Below, piece after piece: positions 1 to 11,407 of a stretch of DNA of 64,000 nucleotides. The position numbers were made by a program, and so were the translations under genes. Numbering within the stretch: the stretch's first letter is position 1; the number at the start of each line of letters is the position of its first letter. The DNA is from Allolobophora icterica (lineage: Eukaryota > Annelida > Clitellata > Crassiclitellata > Lumbricidae). The notes beneath the pieces were generated by a model. It made no database searches. It was not told the DNA's origin and worked only from the letters and a program-made list of their open reading frames with translations. The stretch lies in assembly GCA_963556255.1 (NCBI GenBank), contig OY744605.1:4027687-4091686 (forward strand), given 5' to 3'.

Positions 1-98
1 ACACACTCACAATACAGTGACACACTCACTCTCCACACACACCAATCAACCATCAGTTCAGAGCTAAAAAAAACTGACCAATGTCGATAGAGTTCCTA

Positions 99-133
99 AA
101 ACACTCGCTTTTACGTTTCTTTTGCCCTATAAC
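99..133 (+). promoter_or_regulatory. Type A box-TATA module, right half facing left partner
   Basis: An AAACACTCGCTTTTACG box starts 29 bases before a TATAAC box. It faces the module at 186-221, leaving 52 bp between the pair. The promoter reading is inference from the spacing shared across the window. Confidence 0.35.
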
Positions 134-185
134 AGCAAGTTACGCTCTGGGAAAGCCACATGTATGGACGCTGTAGCTGATTGCT

Positions 186-221
186 CTTATAGGGTTAAAT
201 TAAACCGTAAAAGAGGTGTTT
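186..221 (-). promoter_or_regulatory. Type A box-TATA module, convergent partner
   Basis: Read on the minus strand, AAACACCTCTTTTACGG starts 30 bases before TATAAG. Together with 99-133 it forms an inward-facing pair. A minus-strand hairpin-tail remnant (GTTGACGTCGACAGAAA) follows at about 305-321. Confidence 0.4.
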
Positions 222-380
222 TACTTGGTTGGGTACTTACTGTGTTGTTACCTACCCTGGACTCTCCCCGGGATCACCGCCCATGATTCTCGTAGCAAAA
301 AAGGTTGTTGACGTCGACAGAAATTAGTTTGGCATAATACAGCGAGGAGAGAATTACTTAAACTATATTTTATGTATACT

Positions 381-2690
381 CAGTGTCCGATTTGCCGGGG
401 GGGTCAGGGGGGTTGAACCCCCTTGCTTCTTTTTTTGACCCCCTTGCTTCTAGCCTTTGGACGACCCCCTCGGGGGTCGGTCTGACCCCCTCAAATGCAT
501 TAGCCACAGCGATAAACCAACCGACTCCAATACTGCCTAGTAATTCAGTAATTATTTATTATCCAGTCGGTACCCTTGTGTAGGTTGATTTGTGATATAC
601 TTGTTAAAAATTAGGTTATCCTTTGACAGGCTCTGAGACGATACAACAGCTTGGCATCTACAGCTGTTGACAGATTATCTTACTTTTAACTCAAACTGAG
701 GTCGTCTACTGATGTAGGCAGAAGCAGAGTAAGACATATTTCACAGGGCATGACCTTAAGGGTTCGGTCCACATACAGCAGACAACGAATGGACAGAGGT
801 CCCTCTTCAAGCCAGCCCTCTGAGGCATATCAGCTCCACAGCCACTATAGCATCCAGTTGTGGGGTAAAGATCTTCCGTGGTATTCTAGCACTCGCTGCG
901 CTTTTGACCTCGATTGACCTATGGCAGTCCACAGCTGTAGGCTGTCATTTCTGTGCTGGTAGTGGCTTTGAGGCACGCAGTCCTGTAGGATTCGACCTTT
1001 ATATCATACAGTTTGAATTTGCAATCAGTATTACATTATATAATTTGAAGAGTCTCAGTAATTTCAGCCGACAGATATGAATCGAATTTTAGATCGACAT
1101 AAGGGCACTAATCGGCCTAGTGGCTCTCAAAAACGCAAGTTACCTGGGTAAGTAAAGAAAAAGCACGTATCAAAATGAGAGATTACTTGCAAAGACGCCT
1201 CCTATTACTGCTTTCCTTAAGCAACAGATATAAGTACATCTGCTCTCACGTGGACGATGGCAAAAATGCAGGTTCATTTGAGCCTGGTGTCACTAGTGAT
1301 ACTGCAGTTGTCGAACAACCGCCAGTTCAACAACGTTCCCGCTCAGTCGGGTCTCACTCTGCTGTGGAACAGTAGGATATGTTCAACAAGAACACGTCAT
1401 CAAAACGCACGTCTCCTACCACTGGATTATGGTCGAGCGCCAGAATCTGCACACTCTGCTTCAGAGAAGTTTCAGATTGACACTTGATTGCCCATCGTTG
1501 ATCAATTCACAACCGAGTTGACAAGAAGACTAGAACCATACGAACTACTCTGCTCAAGGTTTGCTTTTCGTATCTAGGACTGAGTCATGTAGTGATGAAG
1601 AAATACACAACTCAGCGAAAAATCTTCTAGCAATATAGGGTGGTGACCTCGATGAAACCCTTGGCAATGAGCTCATGAAAGCCGTGGCAATGAGCTCATG
1701 CAGTTTTCTTATTTTGTCAAAATGTGTAAACACAAGAGAGGTAGCTCAGGCCTCAACATAAGTCAGGAGCAGTTCATGTACCAATTCTTGACAAAGGTGT
1801 TAAAAGTTCATTTCCAAATGTGGAAATTATGGTAAGAGTGTAGGTCATAACTGTAGTGCTGAACGTTCACTGTCTAAGATGAAGATAATTAGGCCTAAGA
1901 ACAGGCTTCGCACAAGTACGACACATGAGTGACTTATCCATCTTGCAGTGTTGAGCATATATAGAGTGATATTCAATTGTAGTTTAATCAGTTTATTGAT
2001 GATTTTGCCAATAGAAAAGTATGCAGAGTCTCTATTGGGCCTATTCAAATTTAGACCTAACTGACCCAATTAACTGATTCAAGCTATCTGCTTTTAGGTA
2101 GGAGGTCCCGCTTACCACTAGTTTAAATTTCTTTGTTTGTCTGTATCAACAACTTCTATTAAAAACTGGCTAAAAATCTTCAAGCTTATCCTTTTGTTTT
2201 GTATTTGAGAAATTATTGCACACCTATGAATGTAATAGAAGACACTTTATTTAGCAAAATGATCTTCCTAATTTATTTTCATTTATATAGGCCTACATTA
2301 AAAAAATAACAATAAATCAAAAATTTAAAACATTGCCTTTAGCACCTTTGCCTGTAGGCCTATGAGTCACTATGACATGTTATAACTGTTGGTATATGCA
2401 GGTTGTCCCTGTTGAAGACTGCGCATCAACAAAGGCAACAAATCTGCTGCAGAAAGAGGCCCACCATATTGGGCGCCCATGTGCCCACCACCCTAAAACC
2501 GGCTCTGTTGTTATTAGTAGGTTACTTTAGCTAAAACTCCTACTGAAAACACCTCTTTTTTACCGTTTCAGTTCAAAGGTTTGCTCCCCCCCACATGCCA
2601 AACAAGATCGCCGCCAGTGTTTTCGGCTTAGTAATTTTTTATATAGATTTCCGACCCCCCTGCTTCTTTTTTGACAAATCGGACCCTGTG
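381..2690 (+). mobile_element. Decayed hAT DNA transposon (2.3 kb)
   Basis: The terminal inverted repeats are CAGTGTCCGATTTG on the left and, inverted, CAGGGTCCGATTTG on the right; both are followed by G-rich stretches. CAG-type ends are typical of hAT elements. The flanks are tgtatact and tgtataca, 7 of 8 matching if two slippage bases are allowed at the right end. The interior carries remains of a hAT transposase (separate entry). A second hAT-like right end, reading CAGAGCCGGTTTTAGGG on the minus strand, lies at about 2460-2507, so this may be one element nested in another; its left partner was not found. Confidence 0.6.
1078..2010 (+). pseudogene. hAT transposase remnant, ZMYM1/TTF-type clade
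   Basis: Translations in shifting frames recover scattered transposase pieces. MNRILDRHKGTNRPSGSQKR at 1078 resembles the basic N-terminus of this clade. At 1500-1570 a stretch reads IDQFTTELTRRLEPYELL. At 1650-1800 a D/E-rich piece reads DETLGNELMQF. At 1857-1970 CSAERSLSKMKIIRPKNRLR is the hallmark hAT C-terminal dimerisation motif. Several stops and frameshifts separate the pieces, so no functional protein is possible. The clade name is from family knowledge; the dimerisation motif is seen directly. Confidence 0.65.
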
Positions 2691-3445
2691 TGTATACATA
2701 ATACCTCCGGACTAACACCACCTGGGCCCCCTCCCTCGTAAGACTAGAGCGAGAACCTGACGAACAGATAGGCACCAGCGGCCGAGGAGATAAGGGTTCC
2801 ATCCACAGCCATAATTAAATGTAATGAGGTAATGAATGACCAAGCATCTGTTTCGTATTCACCCCAGAACCGACATCTATGCGTAGCCTATATATAGTCC
2901 AGGCAATTTACAGTTGGACCTGGGAAAAATTGCTTCAGAAGCGTTTTATACGGTTTCCTGCTCAGAAAAAATTGCTCAATAACATATCCAAAATCGGACA
3001 AAATCGGTCCAGGGGAACACTTCCAAAAATGAATTTCAAAATGGCGGATTGGGGTTTCCTAAGAAATACCAATGATAATACCAATAATTTGGTTTGATTA
3101 AATCCAGACGTGTATCTGCAACAAAATCAATTAATAAAAACACAATCCTACATCGAGCCAGACATGTTTCTTCAGACTTGTTCCGAACATAATAACGTAA
3201 TTCAGAATTGATCTTCTCTACACATTTGTTTTGGCGCAAATGCTGCGCTGTGGATAAATTTGAATGAACTTCAGTTCTATTTTGTCGAGCGTGTGCTTGT
3301 CTTCGCTTCCCGTGGAAGATCTTCCTGTTCAGTTACGACCTGCCAAATCCCCTAGACTAAAAAGTTCCAAAACTGCACACTTGCTCAAAATTGGGGCATC
3401 ACAGCAACGTTTACTCTCGTTCTTTGCCCTAAGAGTGTCTACGCT
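2691..3445. other. No gene recognised
   Basis: Short spurious ORFs only. I see no repeat family shared with the rest of the window, no splice-bounded coding stretch and no transposon ends. Confidence 0.5.
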
Positions 3446-3449
3446 ATAG

Positions 3450-4140
3450 TTGAGAGTCGGTTCGTTTTCATAGAAATCGGAAACGAGCTCCTTGCATATA
3501 TATGTCTGATGTAAGCGGTCGTCCGACTACGAACAACGACGCTTTCACCCTCAGCAGATCCTTATTATTAAATCTTTCTTGTGGCCGACGACTCACAGTA
3601 GATCTCTGCAAAGACGTACGTTGCCGCATAGTTTGAGGCCGTTTCCAGAACTTCAATGCGCTTTATTGCCTCAGATTGTTGCCGTTTCATTTGAGCAATT
3701 TCAAACTCTTGTATTTTATTTCGTGTTCGTAGATTATCGTAGCAGTGTGGCTTATGTGGGCAAAACTGCGTTTCACAGGAAGTCCAGTTCAATAAAGGAT
3801 GTCGTGGATCAATTATTGGTGACTACCATTCATCTATGAGATTTGGTAGATCCAGTAACGGATCATTAGGACCAATGAGTGTCGACTGCAACCGAGGGAT
3901 TGGGGCAACTGCCATGGGGTGCCAGGTGCGAGAAAATCGATGCCGCTGATATTGAACGAATTAGATGCAGCCTCTGTTTGTCCAGCAGGTATTGGTACAT
4001 CAAATGTTGGTGCAGCTGCTGTGGGTCTTCGTGAAGGTAATGCTGGTGCAGCTGATGCTGGTGCCGATAACTGAACAGCGATTTGCTCTTGATACGTTAA
4101 TTTGCCATATGAAAGTATGACAGCCTGCACTTCAATAGAT
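3450..4140 (-). other. Possible degraded coding fragment, family unknown
   Basis: The minus strand holds two adjoining open stretches in different frames. One, at 3834-4130, is Ala/Pro-rich (QLSAPASAAPALPSRRP). The other, at 3568-3792, is predicted helical and charged (EFEIAQMKRQQSEAIKRIE), like a coiled coil. An Ala/Pro linker followed by a charged coil is common at the C-terminus of transposon-encoded Myb/SANT-like proteins, but I cannot assign it. It could equally be chance reading of low-complexity DNA. Confidence 0.25.
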
Positions 4141-4149
4141 TGACATATT

Positions 4150-5344
<1,195 letters not shown>

Positions 5345-5345
<1 letters not shown>

Positions 5346-5817
5346 TTCTCCTAATTTTCTCCTCAAATAGTTTATGAAACTATCACTTGCACTCGCGCAG
5401 GTTCTCAAACTACATGTACGCAGTAAAGCAGCTACCTGTATACTACTGTACATTACTATCAACCACACTAGGTAAAATATTATTAGGACAATAATTTCAT
5501 GTAGGCCTACATGTACATGTACCTCGCAAGCTGATGAGCCTAAGGTTGGACGACCATGCAGGGCGACTTAATGAGAGTAAGTACTTCAGACTTAATGATA
5601 ATCTTAAATCCCTAACGACCCGTTCCCTGTGGCGTGTTAGCTCCGCCCATGTCATTAGCCCATCTCCATTGAAGAGAGAATCGAGCTCATCTAGAGACCG
5701 TTTCCAGCTCAAGAAAGCGTCAATCCCTCTCGACGTGACGCGCTAAAGTAGCTCTAATCAAGCGGTACCAAAGCGTTACTGAAGCTAAAACCAATACTCT
5801 AGAGGCGGCGGTACTGT
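5345..5817. other. No gene recognised
   Basis: Mixed-composition sequence without a matching copy elsewhere in the window and without supported coding potential. Confidence 0.45.
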
Positions 5818-6070
5818 ATATGCGTGAATGTATGCATGAATGTATGTGTGTATGCATGGATGGATGCATGTATGTGTGTATCTATGTCTATCTGTATATC
5901 TGCATGCATGAGTAACTATGTATGCATGCACGTCTGTATTTGCATCTGTCTGTATGGTTATATTTGTGAATGTATGTACATATGTGTATATTTATAAATA
6001 TATGTATACATATTATGTAGCTATGAATGTATCAACGTGCATTGTGTTATATATGTACATGCATCTGAAT
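5818..6070 (+). repeat. ATGTATG-rich degenerate tract upstream of ankyrin exon 1
   Basis: Irregular TGTATG/TGCATG repeats grade into the intron before the ankyrin exon. The same kind of tract precedes the ankyrin exons or their remnants at 14980, 27200, 44880, 46030 and 56040. Confidence 0.8.
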
Positions 6071-6126
6071 ATTTTTAGCGCTATTTTTTGTCATAAATCT
6101 TCGACTGCTCTTCTTTCTTGTTCCAG

Positions 6127-6335
6127 AGGCGCTGACGTCAGACTCGTTACCAAGAGCAAAGGTGACACGCCGGTCCATCTGGCGGCCTACCGAGGTCACG
6201 TGGACATCTGTCGTCTGCTACTGAAGCATGGCGCATGCGCGAACGTGCTGAACAAGCATGGACGGACTCCGATGCAGGAAGCACAGATCAAAAGCCACTA
6301 TGACATCTTCCGACTGATCTCCAAGTTCCGTTCTG
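6127..6335 (+). CDS. Ankyrin-repeat exon, copy 1 (partial gene)
   Basis: This is a 209-nt internal exon. The acceptor is a strong pyrimidine tract ending ttgttccag before A|GGC; the donor is TTCTG|gtcagt. It enters in phase 2 (one base completes a codon) and leaves with one base over, giving 69 full codons without a stop. The peptide has two ankyrin repeats: one with the TPLH-type core (GDTPVHLAAYRGHVDICRLL) and a second, GRTPMQEAQIKSHYDIFRLI. Ankyrin repeats are protein-binding scaffolds, so no enzymatic role is implied. Neighbouring exons of the gene are not recognisable here. Copies 2 and 3 lie at 27863 and 46217. In-series splicing of copies would break frame (exit phase 1, entry phase 2), so they are better read as duplicated genes or fragments than as exons of one message. 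Confidence 0.7.
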
Positions 6336-6600
6336 GTCAGTTCTGCATTTATGTAGCGCGCCTTCTGCAATTCAACATTTGTGATTTTTTGTTTTCTGCT
6401 GACCGATTGGATTTAGCGCTCTCTTTAGAAACCTTTAAAACGGAAGTGAACAATGCCGTACAAGAATGGGTTGGTGTGTGCGCGGGCGTGTTTGTGTGTT
6501 TGGCATGTGAGCTTATTTCTTGGAGCCAACCTACTCGAAAAATCGACAAGACAGCGTTTATGAGCTGTAGGAGTTGCTAATAGTAAGAAAAACATTAGGA
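6336..6600 (+). repeat. Post-exon intron flank and end repeat beside a GT run
   Basis: The intron start (ttctgcatttatgtagcgcg) is shared with ankyrin copies 2 and 3. At 6475-6590 a short GT run leads into an approximately 80-bp repeat (cttatttcttggagcc ... gacaagacagcgtttatgag), also found at 39205-39310 and 61140-61230. Confidence 0.7.
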
Positions 6601-6639
6601 AAGTAAACCATCGATGGATAAGCATCCGCCATAATCTTA

Positions 6640-6745
6640 TACTTAGGCAAAGCCAGTCTCAATCCTCGAAGAAGGAGGAGGGCGGTGTTAATCATCTTCG
6701 TTATGACAGAATGTCGCTAAAAAGTAACCAAAGTTACTCACATCA
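6640..6745 (+). repeat. SINE 3' tail, diverged
   Basis: The segment contains aggagggcggtgttaatc, cttcgttatgacagaa and a modified GTCGCTAAAAAGTAACC end. It matches the family consensus in which a GACGCT/AGCGTC stem is followed by GTTAAACAGCAACTAACC. Confidence 0.6.
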
Positions 6746-6834
6746 GGATATTGAACAATCTGCGCAGAGACATAATTATTTCTCAACTATCTTTGATCGA
6801 AAATGATAAGTTGGAAATAGATCGTTAATTGGCC

Positions 6835-7222
6835 ATATCACCGGTATCAAGGCCATGACGCCTAAGAGATGGCAAACAATCTCCCACTACTGTGAGTGGG
6901 AAGCGCCCCCCATCCAAAGCGCTCTTAAATAACAACAGCCAAAATGACAAAAGTTCATCCAAGAAGTCCTTGATTAGAAACAATGGCAGAGGATAGAGCT
7001 CACACGATTTCAACGTCGACGATAATAGCAACTGATGCAGGTCTTGGATGGAGATCGGTTCCAATTGTGACATCCTACAGTCAGCGGGAGGAAAGGTCGG
7101 TGGTGGAGCACCCTCTGTGGAACGACGAAATGGGTCGACCTTATGACGCATGAACTCCAGATAATCCGTGGCCGTGAATGATGGTTGTATGGAGCTTCAT
7201 GAGGAAGTGGAGCGACCAAGGA
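6835..7222 (-). pseudogene. LINE reverse transcriptase fragment (N-terminal RT region)
   Basis: The minus-strand translation contains EGAPPPTFPPADCRMSQLEP, KSCELYPLPLFLIKDFLDEL and LDGGRFPL. This matches the stretch before the RT palm in CR1/Rex1/Daphne-type LINEs (KSC..DPiPt..lK, G.fP). Downstream, RRHGLDTGDMAN resembles the KK.GLD..d..NyRP segment. It is truncated on both sides. A second copy lies at 10545-10870. Confidence 0.7.
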
Positions 7223-7335
7223 TGCTGGAGAGTGATGACCATAGTGGTCGATGGTTAGTTTAAAGGAATAGTTTACTATAGTTTCCAGCGTTTACTGACA
7301 AGAACGATTTAATTGGGTCGGATCATATGCACGTA

Positions 7336-7429
7336 GTTATAGGATAAGAATACATATAAAAGAGGTGTTTTAGGGTGTCCGCTATTATTCTAATATTGAT
7401 GGGATAATGAACAAGTCAAAGGGGTGTTT
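7336..7429 (-). promoter_or_regulatory. Tandem pair of type A box-TATA modules
   Basis: On the minus strand AAACACCTCTTTTATATG starts 29 bases before TATAAC (7336-7370). A second box, AAACACCCCTTTGAC, lies 59 bp upstream (7423-7429), but its TATA (ATTATC) is weak. Confidence 0.35.
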
Positions 7430-7500
7430 AAGAGAGCTGCCGTTGTCTACTTTTCTAAAGACACTCTCTCATAACAAAGATGATTATCGTCCAATTACTC
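7430..7500 (-). repeat. SINE 3' tail, minus strand
   Basis: agacactctctcataacaaagatgattatc is the reverse complement of the SINE tail region. It abuts the tandem type A modules, as at 8490, 17541, 21486, 42932 and 53634. Confidence 0.55.
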
Positions 7501-7745
7501 ACTTATACGTTCTTTCCCTCATTCGATCTTTCCTTCGTTCATTTGTTCATTAAAATATGTTCATTAGTGCGTTCAATAATTTTTTTATCTGTTCATTCAT
7601 GTCTTCATTATTCATATGTTCATTCGTTCATTCACTTCTTCCTCCGTTCATACAACTGATCCGTTCATTCACTTTTGTATCCGCTTATTCACTTGCTCAT
7701 TCTTTCAATCACTTATTCATTCATTCAATCACAATTGAGAACTAT
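7500..7745. repeat. Degenerate TTCATTCA simple-repeat region
   Basis: Imperfect TTCATTCG/TTCATTCA units. The open frame 7557-7862 over it is low-complexity and unlikely to be coding. Confidence 0.7.
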
Positions 7746-8099
7746 TTGTGTTTATGTATGTTTGCATTTGCATCTGTCTGTATTGTTTCTTTTTTACTGA
7801 AGAAACCTCACACGGAACCCAGAGCGCTTCACCGGTCCAATTTTCAAGATCTAGGCCTTTAGGCCTATGTCATTGTAACTTGTATTGTTAACTCGTTACT
7901 TGTAAAATTAAAATTTGCAAAATTACTCCATAACCATAGCTGTTTCAGAATTACGACAATTATGTGACTCATCCTACGCACTCACAAAAGCCTCTCCTTT
8001 TGATATCTCTCTTAAACACTGCTCTTTCAGAATTCTTCTCCCGATTCACCTTCTTCCTCTTAATGTCTGTCTATCGATTTTCTGACTTAGCGCATGTGT

Positions 8100-8326
8100 A
8101 TAAGTTGGTTCCCTCGGCACGAGATTACGCTTACAGTTAACGTTGGAATAATATTTAGATTTTAGAAATTTAAACTTAAACTAGCAAAAATGATTGAAAG
8201 CTGTGAAGAATTCTGGGCATTGCTCAACCATTTCTGAATTCAGTTGGTGTTTTTAAATTTTACTTTGAACTCCGACGGATCCACGATCGCGGAACCCCGG
8301 TTGAAGACCACTGTTTCAATGTTTAA
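8100..8326. mobile_element. hAT-like terminal fragment with empty piggyBac site
   Basis: The segment matches 29212-29461 over about 200 bp and ends with ccccggttgaagaccactg. The inverted form, CAGTGGTCTTCAACCGGGG, is a classic hAT end. Beyond it the paralogous copy at 29462 is split by a piggyBac MITE, whereas here the sequence is uninterrupted with a single TTAA at 8323-8326. This is the pre-insertion state. Confidence 0.6.
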
Positions 8327-8428
8327 CGTTTAGCGACAGCCAATGAATATCACCAGATACAAAGAGTGTAGGCTAAAGCTGATTGAAAGGTTATGCGCGT
8401 ATGTATGAGTAAAATACCACGTAAGAGA

Positions 8429-8490
8429 GGTGTTTAAAAGAGTTCTATTATACAATATATAGAAAAAATTAAAATCTAAAAGAGGTGTTT
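8429..8490 (-). promoter_or_regulatory. Tandem type A modules
   Basis: The module at 8455-8490 has AAACACCTCTTTTAG and a TATATTG box about 29 bases on. The neighbouring box at 8429-8435 has only a weak TATA. Confidence 0.33.
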
Positions 8491-8809
8491 CAGAGAGCCT
8501 TCCATTAATTGCTGTTGACCGACAGTGCTGAAAAAATGATGATGTCAGTGATATTAGTTTATTGCTTACAAAATAAACACACGCTGACAAACCGCACCAT
8601 GGAACAAATTTAGATAGAGTTTTGAGAAATAGATAATGTTGAGTATAATGATCGGCAAATAAAGTCTGTAAATGAAAATTGGATTGGTGAAACGGCTGGG
8701 GTTCGTAAGCAAATGGCTGCTTTTTGTACCGTTTCTCTCTATCAAAACGGTTGAAAACGAGTGAGTTAGGGAATAGTGATTCAAAGTTTTCTTATAGAAA
8801 TGGATGGGT

Positions 8810-9110
8810 CCAGAGTTTAGCAACATCGTATGACAACAAAAGCCGTTGACGTTGAAAGAGATGATTTTTGAACAGTGCTCACCGTTTTTGTGGCATCATA
8901 CAGCCTGGCAATATTCTTCTTCCTTGGTTCTCTGCCATTAGGCAGGTTCATATGTCTAACAGCGCCATTCTTCTCGGTGTTGATCCTCTTCTTTCATCTT
9001 TCGGTAGCCGTCCTTATTCACTATCCAAGCTCCGTTCTGGTATGTTTTGCATTTATGTAGCATCAAAGGCAGTAGATGTCGGCAGAAATTGTTTTGAATA
9101 GTTCTCAATT
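8810..9110 (-). repeat. LINE/SINE tail hairpin and ankyrin-exon end remnant
   Basis: agtttagcaacatcgtatgac followed by cgttgacgttgaaag (8815-8860) is a minus-strand copy of the shared hairpin tail. At 9020-9065, ctatccaagctccgttctg|gtatgttttgc matches the last bases, donor and intron start of the ankyrin exon on the plus strand (about 34 of 41 positions), so a broken exon end survives here. Confidence 0.5.
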
Positions 9111-9816
9111 TTGTTATAAATTTAGAATTATTTTCCATTATTTAACAACATCTTATGGCTGCCAGGGCCGTTAACGTCGACCTTATATATACTGCTGCAA
9201 TCACTAGGTGAAGCTGAAATTAACTGCCGTTCTTGGATATATGTAGATTGGACTAAGTCGTTTGAAGGTGTGTAAGAGATCTCCGTGTATTCTCCAATGT
9301 TCAGTCAAGTCATAAAAGTAATCAGCACTGCCCAACACTTGCAGTCTATGCGCAGGTCTTTAACTTTAATACTGAAAAGTCCTCTTCCACGGATTCTGTT
9401 CTCATACTTCATCGACGTTCGAATGCCAAACATCATCAGCCGCCGAATTGTCTACCTGTTTGACCACTGGATATGGACTGCTATTTTCAGGTGTTGCAAC
9501 TCCTAAACCTGGATAAAGGAGGAGGGCTCTGGCAACTAGAAGATGTGACTGAACACTGTAGAATGAAAGTCTGCGTTAAAACACCTTTAAAATGAGCTAT
9601 AATGATGATATATAAAGTTCAAGCGCGTCTATTGTGCTGTATAATCTGCCATCGACTTCAGATTATGGTCAGGTTGCTTATTATTCTGGGGAACAACCAA
9701 GTCGCCATGCGTTGCAGAGCGGAGAAATCTGTTAACGGGGAATGAAGATACTAAAACTCAAAGGTCCTTGAGGTAAGATGGAGCACAATTAGGGATAAGC
9801 ATCAATATAAAGTGCT

Positions 9817-10016
9817 GGGGAGGGGGGATAGAGTAGTGGTAACACTCATGGCCAGGAAAGCATAAGGTACGCGGATCGACTCCCTAACCCCCCTCCCTAG
9901 GGCGGCGCCTTGCACGGCTGCCAAACCGTGTGTTTAATTAAGATATTGATTGTACTTTCATGTTTCAATGTAATCTTACTGCGTCTGTCGGTTTGAAATA
10001 ATAAAGAATATAATTA
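9817..10016 (+). mobile_element. tRNA-derived SINE (family 1)
   Basis: The head gggatagagtagtggtaac carries an A-box-like motif; cgcggatcgactcc is a weakened B box. The body (ttgcacggctgccaaaccg) ends in an AATAAAGAATATAAT-type tail. A second copy is at 27510-27712, with a better B box, cggttcgatacc. Confidence 0.75.
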
Positions 10017-10084
10017 TAATTATCTTAGACTCAATGCACTTTGCATGCGACCGCAGACCAGTCAGATTAAGTTCACCGAAAAAT

Positions 10085-10262
10085 CACGAAGTTCACCCAT
10101 AGAGGAAGGAACACAACAACGACAGAGGGCGACCAACGACACCGAACGACCTGTCAAGGCGCTCCAATAGAATGCCATGGTCAACTATGTCAAAGACCGC
10201 ACTCACATCAAAAAGGGCGAGGAGTATTAAATGCTTCGGTCAACAGCTCTAAAGATGTCTAC
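10085..10262 (-). pseudogene. LINE reverse transcriptase palm fragment
   Basis: The minus strand reads LALFDVSAVFDIVDHGILLE. This is RT motif A (the D..aAFDtVdH pattern around the first catalytic aspartate) of jockey/CR1-type LINEs. It is broken on both sides. A similar leftover 3' stretch (gttcacccatagaggaag) recurs at 42420-42470. Confidence 0.75.
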
Positions 10263-10468
10263 CAGGATACGTGGTGGCAGAAGCGTAGACAGGATACACT
10301 TTCGGGGGACTTCAACTGGATATGGACGCCGAGTACTGCGTCAGTTTGAACAGTTATGCGTTTTTGTATTTTTCAATTTACTTGGGGGAGGGTCTGAATT
10401 AACCCGTAAACCCCATTCTGAGCTCCGGCTGTTGTCTGGGTAAGAGGGAGTTATGAGAAAGACTCATT

Positions 10469-10503
10469 AAACACCTCTTTTAGATGTGCATTTGCCTAAT
10501 AAG
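10469..10503 (+). promoter_or_regulatory. Type A box-TATA module
   Basis: AAACACCTCTTTTAGATG starts 28 bases before TAATAAG. No convergent partner is seen. Confidence 0.35.
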
Positions 10504-10544
10504 TACATATAAAGCGCAGATCAGTTAAATTATCGCCGATCGTC

Positions 10545-10870
10545 TCTGATAAAAGATGGCAAATAACGCACCGTTACTGTGAACGGGAACCCCCATACAA
10601 CGCGGTGTTAGACAACAACAACAAAATGGTAAAAGTTTATCAAAGAAGTCCTTGATTAGAAACTGCGGCGTTTGTAGCAACTGGATTAGGTCTTGGATGG
10701 AGATAGGTTCCAACTGTAACATCCTGTAGTCTGTTGGATGAAAAGTCGGTGGTGGAGCACCCTCTGTGGAACGACGAACTGGGTCAACCTTTTGACGCAT
10801 GAACTCCAGATAGTCCGTGGCCGTGAATCATGGTTGTATGGAGCTTCTTGAGGAAGTGGAACGACCAAGG
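10545..10870 (-). pseudogene. LINE reverse transcriptase fragment, second copy
   Basis: It shares EGAPPPTF and SQLEPISIQDL-type residues with 6835-7222 and continues into the same flank (ggaagtggaacgaccaagg). An internal deletion and stop codons show decay. Confidence 0.65.
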
Positions 10871-10914
10871 ATACTGGAGTGTGATGACCTCAGTCGTCGA
10901 GGGTTAGTTGGAGG

Positions 10915-10990
10915 CAGTGGTGCACAACCTTCTTCCGCCAGGGGCCACTAAATAATTTTTTAAACCTTCGGGGGCCAAACAAATAAATGC
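10915..10990 (+). mobile_element. Solo hAT left end
   Basis: CAGTGGTGCACAACCTT then GGGGCCACTAAA is typical of hAT termini. A diverged copy starts at 42480. No matching right end was found, so these are remnants. Confidence 0.4.
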
Positions 10991-11106
10991 ATGTGAAAAT
11001 TTATGAAGATGACGCTGTGAATCACTTGAAGGGAATAGTTTACTATCTTTCATTGTTTAGCGACAGCTAATATTACAGAGAAGTTGGAGCGAAGGATTTA
11101 ACAGTG

Positions 11107-11339
11107 TTATTATTATTCCAAAGTTTAACGTCGTCCTTTGGCAACAATGGCCGTTGACGACAATTCACAAATACAATTTCTAGAAAACGATAAACTTATA
11201 GTGTCCGTATAACACCATGTAAAGGTGTCAAACATAAGCTTACAATGTCAGTAATGTCACATAACCCAAAGCAACATATCTAATGTTATTTATAATACAC
11301 ATAGCTATAAAATGTTCCGACGCAAACCAAACAGTACTT
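11107..11339 (-). mobile_element. 5'-truncated LINE copy (3' end only)
   Basis: Nearly identical to the 3' untranslated end of the LINE at 31554. It starts with TTATTATTATTCC and the gtttaacgtcgtc hairpin and stops abruptly after gtactt. Confidence 0.85.
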
Positions 11340-11363
11340 AACAGTGTCTGCTCTTATTGCTTG

Positions 11364-11398
11364 CTTATAGGGTAAAAGCATGTGTAAAGGAGGTGTTT
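11364..11398 (-). promoter_or_regulatory. Type A box-TATA module
   Basis: AAACACCTCCTTTACAC starts 29 bases before TATAAG on the minus strand. It sits between two LINE tails. Confidence 0.35.
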
Positions 11399-11407
11399 AA
11401 GGAGTCT

